In this document: one piece after another, positions 23,987 to 34,823 of the stretch
Layout: each line of letters begins with the position of its first letter
Position numbering within the stretch: position 1 is the first letter of the stretch
NCBI GenBank assembly: GCA_035578905.1
Contig: JAQJVL010000175.1
Coordinates: 1,153,001 to 1,217,000 of the forward strand
Source of the DNA: Stictocephala bisonia
Taxonomy: Eukaryota > Arthropoda > Insecta > Hemiptera > Membracidae
DNA length: 64,000 bases
Direction of reading: 5' to 3'
Program-made: the position numbers and the translations under genes
The notes under the pieces: model-generated
Databases searched by the model: none
What the model was told of the DNA's origin: nothing
What the model saw: only the letters and a program-made list of their open reading frames with translations

Positions 23987-24254
23987 GTAAGTTTTTGAAA
24001 TGGAATGAAAAATGTCTTAAAAGGTGAAGTTATGACTACAAAATCCCTCTCTTGCACTTTACCCAGTTGTTTGATATTCAGTTTTCAATGTATTTCATTT
24101 AGTTTTATATTTTAGTAGCCAACATAGAACGTGCCATCAGTAAATTTGGCAGATAAGCCTCGTAATGTGTGTTACAAAGGTCATTGATTGCTTCAAAACA
24201 TCTGTGTTACAATGGTTAGACGAAGAAGACTAGTTACTCGTAGAGGAATGACCC

Positions 24255-24323
24255 ACCTCTACTGTACTGTGGTACTTGGGTACCAGCCCTCCCATACACG
24301 TACAATGGTACTTATCCATCCGC
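24255..24323. repeat. minisatellite, left half (interrupted by hAT-A)
   Basis: Words such as CCCATACACGTACAATGG and TGGTACTT(A/G) repeat here and continue directly at 29571, beyond the hAT-A element. The element therefore landed inside a minisatellite and CCATCCG(C/A) was duplicated. Confidence 0.7.
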
Positions 24324-26076
24324 TAGGGGTTTGCGAGTACTCGAAACTTCGAGTATTTGATTGAGTATTTTACTACTCGAGCTCGGCTGGATGCTTCCGA
24401 AACTACTCGATCGAGTATTTCACGAAATATCAGATTTACATCGTAATTTAGTTTTAAGATTAAACAGTTTTATAAGTTATGAATAAAATTTTGCGCTTTC
24501 TTGTGTTTTATTTTACCATTAATCATACGTTATCAGTTTGGTATGTGTAATTATGAACTAAACAATACGCCTAAGAATAGGTAGTACACGACGACAGTCA
24601 AATGAACTAGTCGACGTAGTGAACGAGTTAGTTCATTATGATTTTAACTAGTTCAATTCAAAGTGATCAACAGAGCTGGGAAGGAAGCGATTACACATGT
24701 TGGTTGTCTGAGTCTACTAGTCACTTGTAACCTAACCTAAAACAGAGTGAATAAAACAGAAGTGCTGGTTAGTATCTGCTGTTAGTAGTGCTGGTTAGTT
24801 ATGACCCATGAAAGGGGACGAGAGATCCAGTTCAAGATACTAAAAAAGACCTGTTACCGATACAAACCTAATTGTCTGTACGCCGTGGAAATTATGCACA
24901 TTTTCGTTTATATCAATAATAACACTCAATCAAAACGGCCTCGAGAACGGATCACTTTACATCCGAAGAATCAAACTTCCCCTAGGCGAAAGTCGGATCT
25001 CCAACCGTTCAGCTCCTTTTCGGAACTGAAATTATCGTATATTTCTTGCGAGTCGATTGAGGTATATTTTGTTTTTTAATCTGAGCAGGGAATCGTCCAA
25101 TGGTTGACGTAAGAAAATACCGTTTCGTATCATATAAAATATGATAATGACGTTCTAGCAGCGTGTGACACAATATTATTGATTTATTTTCCGTCAAATA
25201 AAAAAAATATATATATATATCCGTGGCGAACGTCTATTAATTATTATTCCGTAAACACCTTAGATCGCCAAAACTGTGTGTAACATTTGCGCATACGATA
25301 TTTTTTCTGTCAAATTGTTGAACGGTTTTCTGACTAGGTTAGACAATAACACAGTTGGAGTGTAAAAGGTGGTAAAGTACGATAATTTTGATTCGTAAAC
25401 TCTCTGAACGGTTCCCTGTTCACATTGACGTCGATGTAAACTGTTGTAAAATAATCAACCCAAGTGAGGGAGAAACATGTCGGAAGACCTTTTCCAAACA
25501 AAATATGACGAATTTAGAGACGGAAAATAATTTTTATTGAACCTAAGCCATATCACACGTCTCGTTTTTTATTTATAATTTAGCTGCCCACAATCTTCAC
25601 TGTGTCACTAGTTGGCACTAAGCTGATATTTCAGACTGCATCTCGTCGCCAATTATGGGCTAGACCTACCGTAAACGTGGGCTACTTTGGCCCAAGATTT
25701 AGAACTTTTTTATACTTTACCCAATAATTTTCTATTATATATTTTTTAAGCCAATACAACCTTTTCACACATCTAGACTATCCTTAATTTAATTTGTGAA
25801 TAGGTATACATTTATTTTCCAAGTGGCATTTATTTTTTTTAATTTTTTTTATTTGGGCCAATGTTACCCTTGCGTTTGGGTTACTTTGGCCCAAGGTTAT
25901 TTTACCTACTTAAAAGCATTGTAAAATTAACTAGGGCCAAAGAAAGACTTGGGTTTATAAGAAAATCTATTTATTAGAAATAAAAATACATTTTAGTGAA
26001 AGTTTATGTTACATTTTTTTGTTTTAAGGGAACATAAACAATTTATTACAATGTGAGTGTAAGCCTACTTTTCGTC

Positions 26077-27988
26077 TTACAAATTGCTGACCGAGAATAG
26101 TCCTCTTTTCATCAAATTTGGAGGTTGAATTATCTTGTGAATATCACACCATTTGTAAAACAGAGAGTCCTTTACAGTTGGTCACTTCCATAACGTGCTC
26201 GTGCGTTCCATACACTCAACGACGGCTCCTTCATCAGTAATTTCAACCGCTATTCCTGGGAACTTCAGCTCATTCCATTGTACGACAACGAAATTCCCTA
26301 CTTGGAGGCTGGTCTCGAGGTTATCTTTTGCTGAGGTTCTTTCTACATTGGATGAAGTAGATGCAAGTGGGTTGACATCTTGGGGACCAATAACAGAGTC
26401 CAGTTCTTCTTCATCTTCACTCGGAAAAATCATGTCACTATGGCCTGACGAAATGACGCTGTAGTCACTTTCTTCGTCTGTCGATGAGAGGTCTATTTGT
26501 TTTGCTTTTTTTCTCTTCAGGGTTTTACCTTGGGGTTTTCTTTTCTTTTCTAAATACCTTTGACGAATTTTTTCATGTTTTTCTTTCTCTTTTTCTTTCT
26601 TTTTCTTCTCTTTTTCCATTTCTTTCTCCCTTTTCTTTTCTTCTTTATGTTTTTTCTTCCCTTCTTCATATTGAATAATATCAATAGCTGTAATACTTTT
26701 ACCTGATGGAACTTCCAATTTTTGTCTTTTTGTCAGTCGGGGTTTGACAACTTCTTTTCTTTTCTGTTGCAAATGGTGAATGAAGGATTCTCCCACAAGT
26801 TCCAAATTAACAGACGCATTTGTCGTAGGTAACGCTTTAAAACTTCATCTTTGTCAATTGGATATATACCGGCCTTCCTGAAGCCAGACTTCAAATTTTC
26901 TTTGATATTAGGCTCCAGTTCATCCAAGCACTTTTTCAACAATTGCGGGAATATGTCCTTGGGCATTGTTGAAACGGTTTTCCCGCTTTCGGACTGCTTC
27001 CACTGGGTTAGTATCTGTCTCCATTTCATTTTGAGAGGCCTAAAATAGGCCACATCCAAAGGCTGAGTTAGGTGGGAAGAATTTGGAGGCAAACATACAA
27101 AGTGGATATCATTAGCTTCACAAAGCTTGACTACGTTTAAGCTCACATGAGAACTGAGATTGTCCCCTATGACCACTTTTTTCCCTTCTTGTTTTTTCAG
27201 GATTGGAAGTAGGTGAGCTGAGAACCAATCATCAAAAGTTTCTCCGTCGATCCACCCTTGCTTAGTCCTGTTGTATCGTGCCCCTTCCGGCCCACCTTCT
27301 GTCCATGTGGTCCACAAATGCTCAGCCTTATAAATTATGTAAGGAGGCACTGAATCACCATTAGCGTTCCCACAAAACATGACACTAATATTAGTTTTAG
27401 TTGAGTTCATAATGCGTTCTGGGTACTTAGACCCTCTTCTACAGATCACTTTCTTTCTACCGGGATCATCAGACATGCATGTCTCATCGTAGCATTAAGT
27501 TCTTCATTTAGTTGCTCAAAGTAGTCTGACAGTATTTTCTCATCAATTTGGGCCCGATTTCTTTTTATGTTGGAGGAAAATTTGACTGTTAGTTGAGGAT
27601 GCCTCTTTAAAAAAGATTTTGCCCAGTCACGACCTGGTAAATTGTCAGAAAAACATGTAATCTTCTTCCCTTGTCTTGTGACGTAGTTCTTCACAATGAA
27701 TCTTAAATCGAGTTCATCAATTGGGAAGCCAAATTCACACATTTTATCAATGTGACTCGCAAGTGATAGCTCCTCTTCCTCATTAAAGACTTTCGGATGT
27801 CCTGGGGTGCTTGAAAACAAATTTTTAAGTTTGTTTTTAATAGTGCTTCGCGGTATTTTAAACCGATCTGCTGCTTGTCGCTGCGTCATTTCACCGGATT
27901 TAATGGCCTCCAAACAGTTTTGAAGGTGCTCTTGGCTGTAATCAGCATATGTTCGGCTGCCTGGCTGACGTTTGTAGTTGTACGGCAT
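26077..27988 (-). pseudogene. pogo/Tigger-type transposase, inactivated
   Basis: The intended start is the ATG at 27986-27988 (MPYNYKRQPGSRTYADYSQE), followed by a psq/pogo helix-turn-helix with GEMTQRQAADRFKIPRSTI and a second DNA-binding segment (GRDWAKSFLKRHP). The DDE catalytic domain shows VVIGDNLSSH and PPNSSHLTQPLDVAYFRPLK, the second and third acidic residues with 35 residues between. The C-terminus has a long Lys/Glu-rich charged helix, an acidic stretch and a VVVQWNELKFPGIAVEI segment. Breaks: around 27460-27480 the frame jumps from NEELNATM to SDDPGRKK, and the segment that normally holds the first catalytic Asp (N-x-D-E type) is absent, so a deletion is inferred; near 26835 a one-base shift moves KDEVLKR out of frame; at 26182-26184 a TGA interrupts, after which the same frame runs to a natural stop at 26077-26079. 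Spliced 5' leader likely. Confidence 0.9.
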
Positions 27989-28002
27989 CTTCCGCAATCT
28001 GG

Positions 28003-28338
28003 CTGAAAACAAACACATGAGCTAACAAAACGCCCACAGGTAACATAAAAACAGTTATATAGGTATGAAAGAATTGGGAAAACCCCTACTTTAGCCCAGA
28101 AAAATATAAACACTCAGTAGTCATTATATTCATATCAGTTAAAACAGAATAAATCTAAATTTGCAAAAGTACAACCTACTTTGGCCCAAAAAAAACCTGG
28201 GCCAAAGTAGGTTGTCATTTTGAGGTTATGAGGGTTGTTGTTGTTATTTAAATTTGAAGTAAAACCGTTAACAATAATAAAAGTTACAACTATACTACCG
28301 TGGAAGGTATTAAATGGTGTTTATAAATATGTACTTAC
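28003..28338 (-). other. intron in the 5' leader of the pogo transposase
   Basis: On the minus strand a donor (GTTTG/GTAAGTAC at 28338) and an acceptor (GTTTGTTTTCAG at 28003) bracket 336 bases just upstream of the transposase start. The exon resumes CCAGATTGCGGAAGATGCCG, which contains the start codon. This suggests the element is transcribed and spliced by the host. The call rests on splice consensus only. Confidence 0.5.
28171..28215. promoter_or_regulatory. perfect 18-bp inverted repeat of the pogo subterminal word
   Basis: ACAACCTACTTTGGCCCA at 28171-28188 is repeated exactly in inverse at 28198-28215 with a 9-base A-rich spacer. It contains the same TACTTTGGCCC word as the terminal inverted repeats, lies upstream of the likely 5' exon junction, and probably is a transposase-binding or regulatory site. 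Confidence 0.7.
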
Positions 28339-29570
28339 CAAACTTGCAGCATATGTAGAAGTTTTTTCACAGGTGAAAGTTTAGGAGCTCACTAAAACAC
28401 GTGTTAGCATAAACAAAACAAAACAACCACTACTGCTCCTGGTGGGGCACCCACTAACTGCTTGTTATTATAACTGTTTGCTTGGTGCTGCTTTCTAGCG
28501 GAAACTGTGGAAACTATTTTAAAAGCTGCTTCCTGAAGGTAAATAGAGAACGTTGTATTTTTTTCTCAGTTTGGGCCAAAGAAGGACCCCAGGGCCAAAG
28601 TAGCCCGCATTTACGGTACTATATTAGCCGACTACGTCTATGGTTTTCATTCGATTACGCCAGGTTTTCATAAATTTCTCATTATGAAATAATTATTTAT
28701 CTGTTGTTCAGTGTATCCTCATGCATCGGAGTAGTTTCTAGTTGCACACATTTCATTACCAATCAAAATTTAAAAACTGATTCATTCTAAGCGACTTTAA
28801 CATTTATTTTTAGTAAACCTGCTTAGTTATTATTATCAATCGATTGAACTACAGTCTTTGTCATCCACATTTTCAAATTTGATTATATAATTCACAGCTT
28901 ATTTCCGGTTAGTTGTAACCTTGATATTACTGAATTAAATACCTACAGAACACAGATCCACTCTTATTGGCGTGTATAAAATCAAATTTTGTTGAGAGGA
29001 GGCAATTCTGAAAGCAAATGACTGCATTTAATAATGACGCCTGAATTTTAGCATCAGTTTGGTTGAATGCAGCTTTTGCCATCAAGCTTCGCTACGTTTT
29101 CGCGGTACACTTTGAACTGAACCGCCAGATAAACATATCGGCCGGCTGTGAAATAGTATAATTAGCTTGCATAGAAAATCTGATCTGTGATATGATTGAA
29201 CAGATTAAATCTTTATATTTCACGTTGTTTCAATTAATAATATACTTTCTTAGTTTCTTACATAATATTAGTTATGAAAAAAGGTTAAACAAATAATGCC
29301 ACATAAAAATGTAGGAAGGCAGGAAGTTAAAATGTTTTATTTATTAAATGTTACAGTTACAAACCAATCAAAATTATTGTGTTCAGTTTAGATGTACATA
29401 TTTAGGAATCTGGCAAAACTTAACATAGGCTTAGGATGGTGTCTGCATTTTACAGTTGTCTTGGGTGAACAGGAAATCCTTCTGTAAATACTCGCACGAA
29501 AATACTCGATACTCGAAAAAAATTCCAACTACTCGACTCGAACTCAAAAATCACTACTCGCACACCCCTA

Positions 29571-29690
29571 CCATCCGACCACCCATACATGTACAGTGGT
29601 ACTTAAACACACGTACAATGGTACTTAGCCATCCGTACTGTAGTAACCCATCCGCCCCCTCCCATTCACGTACAATAGCTACCTTGTCAA
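29571..29690. repeat. minisatellite, right half
   Basis: Continues the array broken at 24323, with words CCCATACATGTACAGTGG, TACTTA, CACACGTACAATGGTACTT and CCCATTCACGTACAATAG. The forward open frame at 29456-29740 over this block and the hAT-A end is a by-product. Confidence 0.7.
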
Positions 29691-30439
29691 AGACATTTAG
29701 ATCTTATCTTGTGATTATCAAATCTCAAGGCTTGAAGTAAAAGTCTGAGTCTGTTTTTGACATGGCAGTCCTAAAAAGCTCATATATAAATCGTCTAAAT
29801 GTTGATGGAAAACTCCACCCAAGTACAACAGCCCAAAACTTTTTATTTCTGTAAGTTAGTAAATGTGGGAGTCATTTAACAATTTTACTGTAGGAACTAT
29901 TTATCACTTTCGTGGTTTATTTACTTGTCCACATGTGTTATTGTTATTTAATATTTTATTGTTTTTTTTAACATGTGTTTTCAGTTAGTTTCCAACACAA
30001 ATATATTTTTGTTAGATAGTTTTTTTTACTGTAACTGTTTTCATTTTCATTCTTTATTCATTAATGTTTTTATAGCCTTTTCATATTTACTTATACAACT
30101 TATCATTAAATTATATTTTTGTTATTGTTCCCAAATGCATTCTTTTTATATTATTTTATATTTGAACACCTTTCTTTTCACCACACCAACAGTTAACAAA
30201 CATCCCCCTCGTGAAAGTATAGAGCTTTGTGTATCTCAATTCAAGCATTTGTATTGTTTAAAATTATTGAAGCATACCCAGGGGACAAAAGCATACATGC
30301 GTCAATAGGAGTTTTGGCATTGCAGCCACCCTTCTTACACCTGGTAAATAGGTAACAATGTTTTGTCTTTATGTATTGGAATTCAGGTGTATTTACCAAA
30401 CAGTAAATTTATCCCTTCCCAAAATACTTAGTCTAACAG
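29691..30439. other. AT-rich non-coding DNA
   Basis: A forward frame at 29973-30308 is low-complexity hydrophobic sequence with no motif and I do not regard it as a gene. Confidence 0.5.
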
Positions 30440-30655
30440 TATGTGATACTTGTGCATCCTATGATAACTTTGAATTCGGAGTTTTGGCATCTTCGGTATA
30501 TTAGCATCCAATGGCATCTGCTGACAGCTCACTATTGGATTCTTAATCACTTTCTTCAAGGAAGTTGTTGTCAGAATCAAAGGAGTTGTCAAACACATCA
30601 GGTTCACTTGGCACTTGACGTAAAACCTGCAGAATCCTATCCTCTGCATTAGGAT
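30440..30655 (-). pseudogene. possible remnant of a piggyBac-type transposase N-terminus
   Basis: Read on the minus strand in one frame: EDRILQVLRQVPSEPDVFDN, then SFDSDNNFLEESD, stop, ESNSELSADAI, with further stops. The Ser/Asp/Glu-rich start resembles the acidic N-terminal region of piggyBac-family transposases. No catalytic domain or TTAA-bounded ends are visible around it. The match is of composition more than of motif, so the call is tentative. Confidence 0.3.
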
Positions 30656-31078
30656 TCACTTTAATTATAAAATAATACGTACTTGTCACTAACAAAATTT
30701 AAAAGTAAAACTAACAAGCATACTCGTACACGGAAGATCAGACCAGATTTAGAGCAGTAACAAAAACAAGTAGCTCTATCATATTAAGACTAGACCTCAT
30801 ATCTTGATATCTGTATTTCAATATTAAAATCTGCTTGCATTTAGAGAGTCATGCAGGAAACATCACTTGTTTATATTATTTTCTAAAGAAAAAAAATCCT
30901 TCAAAGGAGTTTCTCCAAATTACGTATCAAATATAAAGTTTTTTTGTTGGGTAACTAAGTAAATTTTATTAAGATGCCAATGTTTTGAGTTGATGTAAAT
31001 CTGCCGGTGTCATTGAGTTATTTTTAATTTTCTAACCAAGAGCCTACAACCCAATTTATTTAGAATTTTTTATTTCAG
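30656..31078. other. non-coding DNA
   Basis: AT-rich spacer ending in the pyrimidine-rich acceptor at 31065-31078. Nothing else seen. Confidence 0.4.
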
Positions 31079-31265
31079 GAGAAAGAAGGGCCGACTGTCT
31101 CTTCTTAGCCACATCAGGAACACTTCTTCACTCTAGCCATCAGCAGCATTTTTATACCTCTTATTCATTTAGCAATTTGCATAAAATATACAATTTGTAA
31201 ATAGTCTTCCTTCTGTATGATATTCTGTTAAGTGTACAAATGTTATAAATAAATTATGTTAGCAA
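31079..31265 (+). other. candidate 3' terminal exon with polyadenylation signal
   Basis: An acceptor (TTTTTTATTTCAG) is followed by GAGAAAGAAGGGCCGACTGT and, 170 bases on, by AATAAA (31248-31253). If spliced from the donor at 23987 this would be the 3' untranslated exon of that transcript. Read past the TGA of that exon, the frame continues for 11 codons to a TAG at 31106-31108, which is probably chance. Confidence 0.35.
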
Positions 31266-32961
31266 TAATAGTAGTGATAACTTTTTTTTGTTCTTTTCTT
31301 GTTTAGAACAGAAGGTTACAATTGAATGCAAATATTTTAATACAATTTTTAAGAGCTGAAATACAGTCAAATATTGAATAAACTTTTAAAATGTGATGGG
31401 GTTTTTAGATGTTTTAAAATTTTTATAGCATGTTGAATTTATTAATAACTAAAGATAATTTAGTTGTGCTTCAGTGTGCCAAAACTGTATTTGTTTTAGC
31501 ATGTTAAGTTTAAATAAGACTCTGTAGTATTGTTATAAAATATATTTCTAAAATATTTATTTGTCCTTATTATTATGATATCATTATTCATATAGATTTA
31601 TCATTAAAGAAGGCTTGCAAGTAATACGCAAAAAATACATTTTTGTAATATTTTCAGATGTTTTAATTCTTATGATAATAGATCTTTATCGTATTGCAAA
31701 TTTTAGTTTAAAATGTTCTAAAATGAAGTTTGTAATGGTACCCTAAACTTCCAACTTCCTCTTTTGCTCAACATACTTATTCTTTTCTCCTTTCAAGGTC
31801 CAACTCGGTCTTTATAGTGTTACGTGTTTCTGTCCTTATTTAGGTAAGAGCTCTTAATTCTACTTATTTGGCTTAACCTTAGATGCATGTGGGCCATACT
31901 GCTAATTGAGTTAATAAAAGATTGTAATGTTAAAATTAACTTTATTTTACACTAGCTGTACCTGCTCTCTTTGCCGGTTATAATATTGAGTTTGATTAAT
32001 TAATCGAAATAAGCAGTAAGTTTATATTGTATCCAATATATATCCAATTCAGAACAGGTGATTTTGTTTATAATAATTTACTACTTTACTCAATTATTTT
32101 AAAAGTTTAGTCCACCACAATTTTATTCAGTTTGTTTTTATTTAACAGCTGTTAATTAATCAATTAATATAGCTCCATAAGCTTACAGATGACCCAGCCT
32201 AACCTTGCTTGCGGACTCGACTGTACTATTCGTTCTCACGACATAGAACTATTTCATTTTGTAACCAAAAACTAACATATTACACCTTTACATATACGGC
32301 TTTACTTATGTACTTAAAACTTTACATATACGGCACCTAAAACAAATAATAAAGTTTAGTTTGTTATGTTATGATCTCACACATGTTACAAAAAGATTAT
32401 ATTTTCCGTATATTTTTAAAATGTCTAAACCATGTGTTATCTGTTTATTTAATTGAGATTATAGAAATAAATAATAAGAAACATATTAAAATTAACACTA
32501 TTTAAATGTTACTACAGTACAGAGAAATATTAGTATACAGACAAATAATGGTTACGCAGGGCTTCATTGAACAACATTAAGAAACGGTGATAATTATTTG
32601 CAATAAATTAAAAAGACTGATTAAATAGAATTAATACAAAATGCTTATTACTGGTGTATTTCAATTTTCACCGGTAACTAGTATTTTCTCGTTTGCTATT
32701 ACCTGATCAGTATAACGTTTTCAGAATAGTACCCCCATTCTGTCCGCTTCTATAACCTCTACTCAAGGTCACACCCACCTTTAGGCTGGGTCAACTGTAC
32801 CATGGGAATATTAGAGGTCAGTGGGATGGAGTCCTAAGGTCGGAGAGGAAAATCCTTTCTTAGTGAGCCTCTAAGGGCCACGATAACCCTGTGTACAAAA
32901 TTTCAAGTCAATTGACGTATACTTTTGGAGAAATAGTGATGAGTGGTAAATGTTTCTTTTA
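31266..32961. other. AT-rich non-coding DNA
   Basis: No supported gene or repeat boundary. A pyrimidine-rich patch at 31740-31860 has no open exon. Confidence 0.45.
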
Positions 32962-34821
32962 CAGGGTGAGTCACTACTAACTACGTTAACTTCACCAGCT
33001 CGTTCCACTGACAAAAAGGAACAAAAAAGTTCATATAAACCATGGTTCGATTCTGAACCGTTTGGCCGTAATGGCACATTTTGTTTAATTACACGACTTT
33101 TTTCTGTTAGTTTGGCAGTAAAACCAAACCAATTTTATTTGTGACTTCAAATGGAAAGTAATACCATTTAAAAGATTATTAAACTCCTTATAAATTAAAC
33201 ATAGCACTTAAATATCAACCCCTTATACATTTTTTAATAACTGTAAAGTTGAAAATTGTTGATTCAGACTTTCTCCTTTTAAAGTTTTAGGCTCAATTAA
33301 ATTGTTTCTATTCTTAAGTTCAATTACTGAAAAAACTTTGTTATTTATTTATCTTTAAGATGATGTATAAAAATTAAGGAGTCATACATGTAAAAATGTT
33401 GAAATTTCATAAAAATATTCATAAGGACACAGCATTTTCTGTGCCAGCTGAAGGAGCAATGGTAAGTTTTCAGTTAGGAGTCCGAGTATTGAATGCCATT
33501 TAAGGCTGTTAGTAGGTTGAGGTATGGTCCTATGAGCCGGCTTCCAATGAATCCAATCTAGACGATTAATTTGAATCTTACTTGATTAGAAGACTCGTGT
33601 ACCAGGTGAGGATTTTTGCAGCATAGTAATGCTCGTTGTATATGTTGAAAACACCCTCACAAGTAAATGTTAATTCATGGTCTTGAGGAAATCGTGACAA
33701 TCAAACTGACAAATCAAGCGGCAGAACTGAATTCTAGGTGAGGATCTCTTGGTTCTAGGGATTGCACAAATAAAATGATAAGGATGTAGCTTTTCTTTAC
33801 GTACAATTCTACTTACGCATGATTGGGAAACCCCAAACTCACAAAAAACTGTTATTGTTCATGGATCTCTTGCAAAGTGATTAAGAACAGCATCTTTAAC
33901 TCCTACATCTTGAATAAAATTTCCAACAAAACTATTATTGGTAGGAAACTACACTTTTACGCAAACAGAGATGAACGTTGACAAAGGTTTGTGCATTCAG
34001 AAGCCTTCTATGCAGTTAATGGCGACGGTATTCGCGATGGCTATCCGATGAGTTATGGTCACAGAACCGGTAAACTACAATAATGTCAACACATTGGTAA
34101 ACGCCATTCAAAAAACAATTATCTAGCATTAACGGCATTAATTATGTGTTAATTGTAGTGCGCAATTGAAAAGGATATAAAAACAGTTTTATAGTACGAC
34201 AATAAAAAAATCAGCTAATTATAACTATTTAATCCTCAATCAGCTGATTTAGTCAACAGATTCAGCTGGTACAGAAATTACAGATACACAGTCATTACTT
34301 TGGTGTTTATAACCAATATGATGAACCGTAATGCTGTGTCCTTATGAATATTTTTATGACATTTCAACTTTTATTCACGTATGACCCCTTAATATTTATA
34401 CATAATTTTAAGGATAAATAAATAAGGAAGTTTTTTTCAGTAATTGAACATAAGAATAGAAACAATTTAACTGCTTTAATTGAGCCTTAAACTTTAAAAG
34501 GAGAAAGTCTGAATACAAAAATGTTCAACTTTACAGTTATTACAAAAGGTTGTATAAGGGGTTCATATTTTAGTACTATGTTTAATTTATAGAGAATTTA
34601 ATTCTCTTTCAAATGGTATTACTTTCCATATCACAAATAAAATTGGTTTGGTTTTACCGTCAACCTAACAGTAACAAGTCGTGCAATTTAAAAAAATGAC
34701 AAAATGTGCCTTTACAGCTAAACGGTTCATAATCGGACCATGCTTTATATGAACATTATTGTTTCTTTTTGTCAGTGGAACCAACTGGTGAAGTTAACTC
34801 AGTTAGTAGTGACTCACTCTG
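32962..34821. mobile_element. mariner-type element with about 475-bp terminal inverted repeats
   Basis: Ends read CAGGGTGAGTCACTACTAAC (32962) and, in inverse, CAGAGTGAGTCACTACTAAC (to 34821), with TA directly outside both ends (32960-32961 and 34822-34823). The inverted similarity continues inward to about 33436 and 34332, giving arms of about 475-490 bp with scattered differences and small indels. A decayed transposase lies between them. The TA flanks and terminal bases fit the IS630/Tc1/mariner group. The two small opposing open frames in the left arm are by-products. Confidence 0.85.
33690..33957 (-). pseudogene. decayed mariner-type transposase, N-terminal helix-turn-helix
   Basis: One minus-strand frame gives VGVKDAVLNHFARDP, stop, TITVFCEFGVSQSCVSRIVR, then KEKLHPYHF and PRIQFCRLI. 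The order matches the N-terminal DNA-binding part of insect mariner-like transposases: a helix ending in -HF.-.-P, a V-S-.-S-.V.RI..-recognition helix, then an L-HPYH linker and an ..-F-C segment. In-frame stops interrupt it, and further frames downstream (to about 33480) are not readable as a DDE domain. The position at the centre of the element supports the assignment. Confidence 0.5.
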
Positions 34822-34823
34822 TA

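Larger units (their letters stand above)
25669..28616 (-). mobile_element. pogo-type DNA transposon, 2,948 bp, TA duplications
   Basis: Terminal inverted repeats of 25 bp (25669-25693 and 28592-28616) differ at two positions; they start CCGTAAA and end GGGCTACTTTGGCCC. TA lies directly outside both ends (25667-25668, 28617-28618), the target preference of the Tc1/mariner/pogo group. The inner sequence carries further copies of the TACTTTGGCCCA word near both ends (25881, 25931, 28085, 28171, 28198, 28570), likely transposase-binding or regulatory sites. One transposase gene runs leftwards and is broken, so this copy is non-autonomous. It sits inside hAT-A and is therefore the younger of the two. 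Confidence 0.9.
24324..29570. mobile_element. hAT-A element, non-autonomous, hosting a pogo element
   Basis: Termini TAGGGGTTTGCGAGTA (24324) and, in inverse, TAGGGGTGTGCGAGTA (to 29570) agree at 15 of 16 positions. Flanks CCATCCGC (24316-24323) and CCATCCGA (29571-29578) form an 8-bp target duplication with one difference, as expected for hAT. Subterminal CTCGAGTA-type words repeat at both ends. Without the nested pogo element (25669-28616) hAT-A is about 2.3 kb. No hAT transposase or BED zinc finger is visible; the short forward frame at 24801-25079 shows no domain I recognise. A degenerate second copy lies at 8380-9245. Confidence 0.8.

Noticed and set aside
26195..27048. Plus-strand open frames over the pogo transposase
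   Set aside because: They lie antisense to the transposase, rich in Ser/Phe because the sense strand is Lys/Glu-rich; shadows only.
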